DNA of 64,000 bases from Streptomyces sp. YIM 130001 (GTDB lineage Bacteria > Actinomycetota > Actinomycetes > Streptomycetales > Streptomycetaceae). The DNA is taken from positions 1 to 64,000 of the forward strand of contig NZ_KZ984570.1 in the NCBI RefSeq assembly GCF_003574445.1. The letters are read 5' to 3'. The position numbers were made by a program, and so were the translations under genes. Each line of letters begins with the position of its first letter. Position 1 is the stretch's first letter. Below are positions 43,892 through 51,297 of this stretch, piece after piece. Below the pieces are notes generated by a model, which was given only the letters and a program-made list of their open reading frames with translations, did not search any database and had not been told where the DNA came from.

Positions 43892-44967
43892 CCACCGATC
43901 TCCGCAAGGCGGCTCCGGCACCCGTCGGTGCTCCCCGTCCGCCCCGCGGCTATCTGCGTATCGGCACCCGGGTCGCCCTGCCGGTGCAGCGCAGTTCCGT
44001 CGTCGTGGTCCTCGGGGCCCTGGCGGCGCTGGTCCTGGCCTCGGTGGCGACGCTGACGCTCGGACGGCTCGGCATCGGGCTCACGGATCTGCCGGGCGCG
44101 GTGTTCGGTGCCGCCGAGGGCAAGGACGCCTTCGTACTGGACCGGCTGCGCGGTCCGCGCCTGGTCACCGGGATCGCGACCGGTGCGGCCTTCGGCCTGT
44201 CCGGCACGCTGTTCCAGACGGTGACCCGCAACCCGTTGGGCAGTCCCGACATCATCGGCCTCAGCACGGGCGCGGGGGCCGGCGCGGCCACCTTCGCACT
44301 GCTGCTGCCGGGCGTACCGGTGTGGATCGGCGCCGTGCTCGGTGCGGTGGGCGCGATGGCGCTCGTGTACGTGTCGACGGGCACCGGCTTCCGCAATCCC
44401 GGCCGCCTCGTGGTGGCCGGCATCGGTGTGGCCGCGATCGCCACCGCGATCATCCAGTACGTCGTGTACGTGGTGGAGCGCGACGCCGCGACCTCACTCA
44501 CCGCCTACCTGAACGGCAGCCTGGCCGCCCGCTCCTGGTCGGACGCGACCACGGTCTGGGTGGTGCTGCTCGCCACCGCGCCCTTGTGCGCGCTGGTGTC
44601 CCGGCATCTGGCGGTGGGCGAGATGGGCGACGAGATCTCCGCGTCGCTCGGCAGCGACCCCGGTCGCACCAGGACGGCGGCCGTCGTCCTGTCCATCGTG
44701 CTGGCGGCCGGAGCGGTCACCGTGGCCGGACCCATCGCCTTCGTCGCGCTGATCGCACCGCAGGTCGCCCGGCGGATCACCCGGGGTGCGGGGCCGCGCC
44801 TGGTCCTGTCGGCCCTGATGGGGGCACTGCTGCTCGTCCTCGCCGACCTCGCGGCGCAGCAGCTCCCGTTCTTCGACGATCTGCCCGTCGGCATCTACAC
44901 CATGGCCGTCGGCGGCCTCTACCTCGGCTACCTGCTGACGCGTGAATGGAGAAGGGGAAGCTTGTGA
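43888..44967 (+). CDS. iron-siderophore ABC transporter permease (FecCD family), second subunit
   Basis: A 359-residue partner permease of the FecCD family. Matching blocks are RGPRLVTGIATGAAFGLSGTLFQTVTRNPLGSPDIIGLSTGAGAG, GRLVVAGIGVAAIATAIIQY, the coupling helix in SASLGSDPGRTRT, and GPIAFVALIAPQVARRITRG. The first 30 residues are a cytosolic extension with proline and arginine. Overlaps of 4 bases with the gene before and with the ATPase gene after show translational coupling. It likely forms a heterodimer with the preceding subunit. Confidence 0.93.
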   Translation: MTTDLRKAAPAPVGAPRPPRGYLRIGTRVALPVQRSSVVVVLGALAALVLASVATLTLGRLGIGLTDLPGAVFGAAEGKDAFVLDRLRGPRLVTGIATGAAFGLSGTLFQTVTRNPLGSPDIIGLSTGAGAGAATFALLLPGVPVWIGAVLGAVGAMALVYVSTGTGFRNPGRLVVAGIGVAAIATAIIQYVVYVVERDAATSLTAYLNGSLAARSWSDATTVWVVLLATAPLCALVSRHLAVGEMGDEISASLGSDPGRTRTAAVVLSIVLAAGAVTVAGPIAFVALIAPQVARRITRGAGPRLVLSALMGALLLVLADLAAQQLPFFDDLPVGIYTMAVGGLYLGYLLTREWRRGSL

Positions 44968-45806
44968 CCATGGACGCGGATGAGCGGGACGGATCGGCGG
45001 CGGCCGGGCCCGGACTCGGGGCACGCGGGGTGACACTCGCCTACGGGAACGCCGCTCCGGTGGTCAAGGACGTCAGCCTGGAGATCCCGCACGGTGGGCT
45101 CACCGTGATCGTGGGGCCCAACGGGTGTGGAAAGTCCACCCTGTTGAAGGCTTTCGGCCGGGTGATGAAGCCGGCCGGCGGGCAGATCACCCTGCACGGC
45201 CAGGACGTACGGTCCCTGCGGGGACGGGACTTCGCCCGGCAGGTGGCGCTGCTGCCGCAGAGCCCGATCGCCCCGGAGGGCATCACGGTGCAGGGTCTGG
45301 TGCGCCGCGGCCGGCATCCGCACCACACCCTGCTGCGGCAGTGGTCACCGGACGACGACCGGGCGATCGCGCTGGCTCTCGAGCGTGCCGGGATGACGGA
45401 CCTCGCCGAGTCGCAGGCGGGCGATCTGTCCGGGGGCCAGCGGCAGCGCGCCTGGATCGCGATGGTGCTCGCCCAGGACACGGAGGTGGTTCTGCTCGAC
45501 GAGCCGACCACCTTCCTGGACATCTCGCACCAGTACGACCTGCTCGAACTCTGTGCGGAGCTCAACCAGGACGGACGCACGATCGTGGCCGTGCTGCACG
45601 ACCTCAACCAGGCGGCCCGGTTCGCCTCCCACCTCGTGGTGATGCATCACGGCGAGGTGGTCGCCGAGGGCGCTCCGCACGACGTACTGACGGCCGAGCT
45701 CGTCTGCGAGGTGTTCCAGCTCGACTGCGACATCGTGCCCGATCCGCGCACGGGCACCCCGATGGTGATTCCGCACGAGCGGGTGCGGACAGCCGGGGCG
45801 TCGTGA
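44964..45806 (+). CDS. iron-siderophore ABC transporter ATP-binding protein
   Basis: A 280-residue ABC ATPase of the FepC class. Walker A is GPNGCGKST at 51-59, the Q-loop is LLPQSP, the signature is DLSGGQRQRAWIAM, Walker B is VVLLDEPTTFLD, and the H-loop is VLHDLNQAARF. The C-terminal EVFQLDCDIVPDPRTGTPMVIP is typical of siderophore importers. I choose GTG at 44964, which overlaps the permease stop as GTGA with GAAGGGGAAG before it; ATG at 44946 and 44970 are alternatives. It closes the iron uptake operon. Confidence 0.93.
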   Translation: MTMDADERDGSAAAGPGLGARGVTLAYGNAAPVVKDVSLEIPHGGLTVIVGPNGCGKSTLLKAFGRVMKPAGGQITLHGQDVRSLRGRDFARQVALLPQSPIAPEGITVQGLVRRGRHPHHTLLRQWSPDDDRAIALALERAGMTDLAESQAGDLSGGQRQRAWIAMVLAQDTEVVLLDEPTTFLDISHQYDLLELCAELNQDGRTIVAVLHDLNQAARFASHLVVMHHGEVVAEGAPHDVLTAELVCEVFQLDCDIVPDPRTGTPMVIPHERVRTAGAS

Positions 45807-45936
45807 TCCCGGAGCCACCGTCGAAGCGTCCTGGCCCGAGGATCGCTCGGGGCTCCGGTGCGTGCCGGAACCCTTGTCGCGCCTGGGACCGTCTGCTTGA
45901 CTCCGGCCGCCGGTATGCCCACGTGCGGAGGACGTC

Positions 45937-48477
45937 ATGGAGATCGCCCGGAGAACCCTGCTGTCCGCGCTCTCGGCCGCCGGGCTGCTCGCGGTGATTC
46001 CGACGGGCCGGGTGAGTGCGGCCGAATCGGCGGCCGGGCAGGACCGGCTCCTCGCCAACACCGAAGCCCTGTTCGCGGGTACCGACGCCTCCAACTCCCG
46101 CACCGAGGTGGCTCCCAGGCTCGAGGCGATCCTGGCCGCGGCACGGACCAACCTGAAGTCCATGGACGAGGCGGGGGCGGACGAGCTGTTCGCCGGCCTG
46201 GAGCTCGGCACCGACGACGCCAACCTCTACACGGCCTACCTGCGTCTGTACGAGATCGCTCTGGCCACCCGCACACCCGGCGCTCCCCCGTCGGACCTGT
46301 ACGACGACACCGCGGTGCAACGACGGGTGATCGACGGCCTGGTGTGGCTGCACGAGCACTACTACGGGGACCAGTCGGGCGGTTACTACGGCAACTGGTT
46401 CAACTGGGAGATCGGGATCTCCCAGTACCTGACCCGCACCTTGCTGCTACTGCGCGGTCAAGTGGCCGAGTACCAGCCCGATTTGACGGCCACCAGCGTC
46501 GACTCGATGGACGCCTACCTGCGCAACGGCGTCGACGGTGACGTGGACCTCGACTCCCGCTTCCACACCGGCGCGAACCTCGCCGACATCACCACCAATC
46601 GGATCCTGCAGGGCGCGCTGCTCGGCGACGAGGCGCGCATCCAGAAGGCGCTGACCGACCAGTTGACGGTGTTCGTGACCGTCGACCCCTACCACCTGCA
46701 GCACGGCGTGACGGACGGGCATTACGCGGACGGGTCGTTCATCCAGCACGCCTCGGTGGCGTACACGGGCTCGTACGGCAAGGGTCTGCTGTCGCGCGTG
46801 GTGCAGACGCTGACGATCCTGGAGGGCTCGGGCTTCGCGCACGGCGAGGAACTGGTGCCGACCGTGCACGGCTGGGTGGCGAACGGGTTCGCTCCGCTGA
46901 TCTTCGAGGGCTGGATGATGGAGATGGTCAAGGGGCGCGCGGTGTCTCGTACGGCCACGGGGTACACCGATGTCGCGGTCGTCGCCGAGGCAGTGGTCGA
47001 CCTGGCGTTCCTCGCGACCGGGGACCGGGCCGCCCGGCTCAAGAGCTATGCCAAGCACCTGAGTTCGGCCGGGGCGGCGGCATTCGACCCGGCGACGTTC
47101 GTCTCGCCGGTCAGCGTGGCCCGCCATGCCGAGATCGAGGGCGACCCCTCGATTCCCGCCGAGGACCTCAACCCCGCGGCCCGCAGCGTCGCCTTCAACG
47201 CGATGGACCGGACCGTGCACCGGCGGCCCGGATACGCCTTCGCGCTGGCCCGCAATTCGGACCGGATCAGCAAGTACGAGTACATGAGCGGCGAGAACCT
47301 GATGCCGTGGTTCCAGGGTGATGGTGCACACCACCTGTATCTGGCCGGGCAGGACCAGCGGCAGGCGTTCGGTGTCGACTACTACACCGCGGTGTCCCCG
47401 TACCGCCTCGCGGGCGTCACGGCCCCCGTCGAGCGGCGCGGCACCGTCCCGGAGCTGTACGGGCAGCCGTACTACGACAACCCGGACCACCCGCTGAACT
47501 TCACCCCGTCGTCCGAGTCGCAGAACACCTATGTGTACTTCCCGCGCGGCACCGCCGGCCACTCGGGCGGGGCGGTGCTCGGTGCCTACGGCACGGCGTC
47601 CCTGGTGCAGTCGGACGATGTGGCGTACGAGGAACGGGAGTTGCTGCCCGACGACTTCGTGACGTACCGGAACGCCAGGGCGACGAAGTCGTGGTTCCTG
47701 TTCGACGACGAGATCGTGGTGCTTGCGGCGGGCGTCGGTGACGGGGCCGGCCGGGCCGTGACGACCACGGCCGACGCCCGGATCGCCGGGCCGGACGACC
47801 GGGTGACCGTGACCGGGGCGCTGCGCGACGGAAGCACCTGGACCGGGCCCGGCACGGGTGAACTGCGCTGGCTGCACTGGGCGAACACCACCAGGGGCGA
47901 GACCGTGGGCTATGTGTTCCTGGAGACCGGGGAGGTCACCGTGCGCCTGGAGGAAGTCACCCGCAGCCTGCGGGTCGTGCGCACGGCGAATCCGGACACC
48001 GAGGTGACACGGCAGGTCCTCGACATCTCCTTCGAGTCCCCGGCCGGTGCCGAACCGGGCGCTCTCGCCTATGCGTTGGTGCCGAACGCCAAATCGGCTC
48101 AGCTGCGCTCCCTCGGCCGCACCGGCCCGTTGAAGGTGCTCGCGAACACCACCCGGATGCAGGCCGTGACGCATCGCGGGCTCGGACTCACCGCGGCGAA
48201 CACCTTCACCCGCCACCGCCACGACACCGCGGGACTGCAGATCGACGGCGCTGCCTCGGTTCTGGTGCGGCGGCTCGGTCACCGGAGCGGCACCCAAGTG
48301 GCGTTGTCCGACCCGACGATGGGCCGGGACTCGGTGGCCGTCCTGCTGCGCGGGCGGCGCCTGGATGCGGTCGTCGCCGATCCCGGGGTGCGGGTGCGGC
48401 GGGTGCCGGGCGGCACGCTGGTGGAGGCCCGCACCCGGCACGCGTACGGGAAGAGTTTCACGGTCACGCTGCGGTGA
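45937..48477 (+). CDS. polysaccharide lyase family 8 protein (hyaluronate/chondroitin/xanthan lyase-like)
   Basis: An 846-residue exported enzyme that cleaves uronic-acid polysaccharides by beta-elimination. The N-terminus MEIARRTLLSALSAAGLLA looks like a Tat or Sec signal with twin arginines, cut after VSAAE. The alpha/alpha toroid holds the catalytic set: asparagine in GNWFNWEIGIS, histidine and tyrosine in DGSFIQHASVAYTGSYGKGLL, and arginine and glutamate in the NRISKYEYMSGEN-like region (RNSDRISKYEYMSGENLMPW). C-terminal beta-sandwich domains follow. The exact substrate (hyaluronan, chondroitin or xanthan) cannot be decided. It lies 130 bases after the iron operon, with its own GGAG ribosome site. 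Confidence 0.92.
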   Translation: MEIARRTLLSALSAAGLLAVIPTGRVSAAESAAGQDRLLANTEALFAGTDASNSRTEVAPRLEAILAAARTNLKSMDEAGADELFAGLELGTDDANLYTAYLRLYEIALATRTPGAPPSDLYDDTAVQRRVIDGLVWLHEHYYGDQSGGYYGNWFNWEIGISQYLTRTLLLLRGQVAEYQPDLTATSVDSMDAYLRNGVDGDVDLDSRFHTGANLADITTNRILQGALLGDEARIQKALTDQLTVFVTVDPYHLQHGVTDGHYADGSFIQHASVAYTGSYGKGLLSRVVQTLTILEGSGFAHGEELVPTVHGWVANGFAPLIFEGWMMEMVKGRAVSRTATGYTDVAVVAEAVVDLAFLATGDRAARLKSYAKHLSSAGAAAFDPATFVSPVSVARHAEIEGDPSIPAEDLNPAARSVAFNAMDRTVHRRPGYAFALARNSDRISKYEYMSGENLMPWFQGDGAHHLYLAGQDQRQAFGVDYYTAVSPYRLAGVTAPVERRGTVPELYGQPYYDNPDHPLNFTPSSESQNTYVYFPRGTAGHSGGAVLGAYGTASLVQSDDVAYEERELLPDDFVTYRNARATKSWFLFDDEIVVLAAGVGDGAGRAVTTTADARIAGPDDRVTVTGALRDGSTWTGPGTGELRWLHWANTTRGETVGYVFLETGEVTVRLEEVTRSLRVVRTANPDTEVTRQVLDISFESPAGAEPGALAYALVPNAKSAQLRSLGRTGPLKVLANTTRMQAVTHRGLGLTAANTFTRHRHDTAGLQIDGAASVLVRRLGHRSGTQVALSDPTMGRDSVAVLLRGRRLDAVVADPGVRVRRVPGGTLVEARTRHAYGKSFTVTLR

Positions 48478-48588
48478 GGAAGGTGCGGCGCGGCCCGCGT
48501 CCGGCAGGGCAGGAGCGGTCGGGCACCGCGATGACGGCTGTGCGAAAATCGATCGCCTTCGACCATTTTCGTCAACTGGGGGCCCGAA

Positions 48589-48954
48589 ATGGCACTGTTC
48601 GGAAACGCGCACACGATCGATCCCGCCTCGGCGCACCAGGAGTTCGCCCGGCTGCTCGGCCAGGGCGAGCAGGTGCATGCGGCGTATCTGCTGATACGGG
48701 ACACGATCCTCTTCACCGACCGCCGCCTGATCCTGGTGGACAAGCAGGGGATCACGGGCAAGAAGGTGGAGTACCACTCCATCCCGTACCGCAGCATCAC
48801 GCACTTCGCGGTGGAGACCGCCGGCACCTTCGATCTGGACGCGGAGCTGAAGATCTGGATCTCCGGCTCGGCCACGCCGGTGGAGAAGACCTTCACCAAG
48901 GGCGTCGACATCTACGAAGTGCAGGCCATACTCACCCAGTTCGTCGCCCGCTGA
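48589..48954 (+). CDS. bacterial PH-domain protein
   Basis: A 121-residue protein that is almost entirely one bacterial pleckstrin-homology domain (bPH_1 type). The pattern GEQVHAAYLLIRDTILFTDRRLILVDKQGITGKKVEYHSIPYRSITHF, then AVETAGTFDLDAELKIWISG, is diagnostic. These proteins are cytosolic and form pentameric rings in the one solved structure I know of; their role is unclear. The ATG at 48589 is the start of the conserved region. It is followed by a strong hairpin terminator and is not obviously linked to the lyase upstream. Confidence 0.9.
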   Translation: MALFGNAHTIDPASAHQEFARLLGQGEQVHAAYLLIRDTILFTDRRLILVDKQGITGKKVEYHSIPYRSITHFAVETAGTFDLDAELKIWISGSATPVEKTFTKGVDIYEVQAILTQFVAR

Positions 48955-48992
48955 GTCCCGGACGCCCGGGCGTGGGCCCCGGGGGGGGAGCC

Positions 48993-49022
48993 ACGGGCCG
49001 TGTGCCGCCGCACACGGCCCGT
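48993..49022. terminator. hairpin terminator
   Basis: A perfect 12-base repeat (ACGGGCCGTGTG, 6-base loop) between the convergent PH-domain and Mbl-like genes, preceded by a run of nine G residues at 48981-48989. Confidence 0.85.
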
Positions 49023-49058
49023 ACCGGACGCCCCCTGAGCGTCCGGGCTCACCCCCGG

Positions 49059-49853
49059 TCAGGCACCCGGCCCGCCCGTCCGGGCCGAGTGCCCTCGGGC
49101 CGACCGCAGCGCCACGGCCGCCCCGCGCAACGCCGCCGTGTGCGGCGACTCGACGGGAAGCACGGGGACGTCGAGTTCCCTCGAGAGCAGGCCCGAGACG
49201 TCCGGGCGCAGTGCGCCGCCGCCGGCCAGGAGCGGGCCTCGACGCAGCGCCCGCAGCATGTTCCCGTGCGGATCGTCCCTCAGCATGCCGACGACGACCG
49301 CGGCCACCGAGTCCGCCGGCTCCCCCTGCCCTTCACCCGGGTCCAGGTCGCCGGTGCCGAGCGGGATGCGTTCGGCGCGGACCACCACACCGTCGACGAG
49401 CAGGGCGATCTCGGTCAGCTGGGCGCCCATGTCGACGACGAGCAGCGGGCGGGTCAGGTCGGCGGCGCAGCCGAGTGCGACCGCATGGGCGCTCTCGATG
49501 ATCAGCACGGAACGCGGGCGCAGCACGTCGAGCACGGCCCGGGCGGACGCCCGGTGCCCCGCGTCGCTGAGGACCGGCGCGGTCAGTACGATCGCCGGCC
49601 GGCCGAGCCTGGACGTCTGCCGGCCCAGCAGCCGGACGAGCATCCGGGCCGCGCCCTCGGGGTCGACGATCGTCCCGCGCTGTACCGGACGGGACGCGCC
49701 GGTGCCGGGGAACGTGATGGTCGGGACGTCCAGGAACACGCCTCGCCCGGTGGCCCAGGCCCGGGTGCGGGAGCTGCCGAGATCGAGTGCGATCCCGGGA
49801 CGCAACCGCCGGGCGACCCAGCTCCGCTCGCGGGACCCGGTAGTGGCGTTCAT
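49059..49853 (-). CDS. mbl: short MreB-like (Mbl-type) actin-fold protein
   Basis: A 264-residue actin-fold ATPase much shorter than MreB (about 345 residues). Phosphate 1 is GIALDLGSSRTRAWATGRGVFLD, phosphate 2 is LLVVDMGAQLTEIALLVDG, and the adenosine loop is LLAGGGALRPDVSGLLSREL; ESAHAVALGCA replaces the usual EPMAAAIGAG connect region. S. coelicolor has such a truncated Mbl (SCO6166) beside DksA-like zinc fingers and secDF, the same order as here, and it is linked to spore-wall integrity together with MreB. The ATG overlaps the preceding zinc-finger gene by 4 bases. It is the last gene of a three-gene operon. Confidence 0.83.
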   Translation of the reverse strand: MNATTGSRERSWVARRLRPGIALDLGSSRTRAWATGRGVFLDVPTITFPGTGASRPVQRGTIVDPEGAARMLVRLLGRQTSRLGRPAIVLTAPVLSDAGHRASARAVLDVLRPRSVLIIESAHAVALGCAADLTRPLLVVDMGAQLTEIALLVDGVVVRAERIPLGTGDLDPGEGQGEPADSVAAVVVGMLRDDPHGNMLRALRRGPLLAGGGALRPDVSGLLSRELDVPVLPVESPHTAALRGAAVALRSARGHSARTGGPGA

Positions 49854-50215
49854 CGTCGCACCGCCCTGCGGAGACGGCCGCACCGTACGCAGTAGCGCGC
49901 CTGCGGTACGGCCTCGAGGTGCCGCGGGCCGATCGGGCCGGCACACCGGCCGCACCGCCCGTAGTCCCCACGGCGCATCCGCTCCAGCGCCTCCTCGACG
50001 TCGGCGAGGACCATCCGGGCCGTGACGTCCGGGCTCCCGGACCCGGCACGTCCGGCCAACCGGTCCTGGCTCAGGCGTTGTTGCGCCCGCAGGGCGTCAG
50101 CCAGGGCGGCCAGTTCGGCGCCCGTGAGGCCGGCGTCGTCCGGCTGGGCGCCGCGCTGCCGCGTGCCGAGCGTGTTCTGCCGCACGGGATCGCGCACCTC
50201 CACTCGCCCGGTCAC
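49850..50215 (-). CDS. DksA/TraR C4-type zinc-finger protein, second copy
   Basis: A 121-residue member of the DksA/TraR family, which binds RNA polymerase through the secondary channel or otherwise modulates transcription. The C4 zinc finger is readable as YGRCGRCAGPIGPRHLEAVPQARYCVRCGRL near the C-terminus, after a coiled helix (ARMVLADVEEALERMRRGD). GTG at 50215 overlaps the upstream gene's TGA (GTGA), and its own TGA overlaps the mbl ATG. It is therefore translationally coupled on both sides. The acidic coiled-coil tip of true DksA is hard to identify. Confidence 0.85.
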   Translation of the reverse strand: MTGRVEVRDPVRQNTLGTRQRGAQPDDAGLTGAELAALADALRAQQRLSQDRLAGRAGSGSPDVTARMVLADVEEALERMRRGDYGRCGRCAGPIGPRHLEAVPQARYCVRCGRLRRAVRR

Positions 50216-50541
50216 GACGCACGCCGCCGGCAGCAGCTGACGCAGTGGCGCGCGTACGGCAGGATGTCGAGCCGCTCGACCGGGATCGGCTTGCTGCAGT
50301 CCTCGCACACGCCGTACTCGCCCCGCTCCAGGCGCGCGAAGGCGGTCTCGATGTCCCTCAGGACCCGCTGGATCGACTCCCGCTGCGCCCACACGAAATC
50401 CTGCTCGGCGTCGCGGGCCTCGTCGTCGATCACTCTCAGCTGGGCCAACCGCGAATCGCGCTCATGCTCGAGGCTCCGGCGGATCTCTTCCACCGCAAAG
50501 CGCTCGGGCCGGGGTTCAGGGCCGACCATGTCCAGGGACAT
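50212..50541 (-). CDS. DksA/TraR C4-type zinc-finger protein, first copy
   Basis: A 109-residue DksA/TraR family protein. The helical hairpin is SLEHERDSRLAQLRVIDDEARDAEQDFVWAQRESIQRVLRDIETAFARLERG, and the C4 finger is YGVCEDCSKPIPVERLDILPYARHCVSCCRRR. It begins the operon that continues with a second zinc-finger gene and the Mbl-like gene, all with 4-base overlaps. Tandem DksA-like genes next to mbl are also found in S. coelicolor (SCO6164-6166, from memory). Confidence 0.88.
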   Translation of the reverse strand: MSLDMVGPEPRPERFAVEEIRRSLEHERDSRLAQLRVIDDEARDAEQDFVWAQRESIQRVLRDIETAFARLERGEYGVCEDCSKPIPVERLDILPYARHCVSCCRRRAS

Positions 50542-50766
50542 TCGATCGCTCCTTAGCTGCTCCTATGGGGTCCGGACCGACCTCGAGGCCCAGCGTGGAC
50601 AACCCGGGACAGAATCGCCATCGGGGCCAGGCCCCATTTCCCGGGGGCCGCGTGGTGTAGATACGCCGGGTACGGAGCCGCAGCGGTCAGGGACACCCCT
50701 GAGGGTGACCGACGGCCCGGCTGCCTCGGGCGGTGTGCCATGGTGGACCGAGCGAAGGGGGCCGGG

Positions 50767-51231
50767 GTGAGCGGGGGCGGTGTGAGCGGCGGTTCGGTGC
50801 ACCAGCGCGACGGTGCGGGCCCGGCACGTCCGGCCCGGCTCGCGCCGAGCGCTCGCCTGCTGTGCGCGGCTCTCCTGGCCGTTCTCGGCGTCCTGCTTCC
50901 CGGCCAGACCTACCCCGGCGCGCCGCTGACCGGGATCGCGTCGGAGACGACCGGAGCCCCTGCCACCGCGCAGGGTGACAGGGTCCCGACCTCGTTCGGC
51001 CTGGACAGCTCGGTCACCTCCACCGACCACTGCGTCACTCCCCGCGCACACCGCGGCGTTCCGGTCGAGCAACCCCTCGCGCACCCCGGCGCCGTGACAT
51101 CGGCCGGGATCCTCCTGCCGCGGCCGCCGACGGCCGGGCAGCCGATGCCCCGCGCCCCGGACGCCACGGCCGAACGCCCGCTCGTGACGGCCTGTTCGGG
51201 CCGTGCACCACCCCTCCCCACCGGCATCTGA
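50767..51231 (+). CDS. hypothetical protein with N-terminal membrane segment
   Basis: A predicted 154-residue protein that I do not recognise. Visible are a serine/arginine-rich start, one hydrophobic segment (LLCAALLAVLGVLLPG) near residues 30-45 that could be a signal or anchor, and a proline-rich tail with three cysteines. GTG at 50767 has GAAGGGGG upstream; ATG at 50740 is an alternative. It ends 66 bases before secDF on the same strand and could be co-transcribed with it. The reading frame has normal codon bias but modest protein character, so it may not be real. Confidence 0.5.
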   Translation: MSGGGVSGGSVHQRDGAGPARPARLAPSARLLCAALLAVLGVLLPGQTYPGAPLTGIASETTGAPATAQGDRVPTSFGLDSSVTSTDHCVTPRAHRGVPVEQPLAHPGAVTSAGILLPRPPTAGQPMPRAPDATAERPLVTACSGRAPPLPTGI

Positions 51232-51297
51232 CACCCCTTTCTGCCGAACGTCGTCCCGCCATGTCCGGGGCGGCGCCATGCCTGTGGGAGGCATCCC

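Noticed and set aside
46447..48804. A long minus-strand open frame opposite the polysaccharide lyase
   Set aside because: Shadow of the lyase gene; no ribosome site and no family resemblance.
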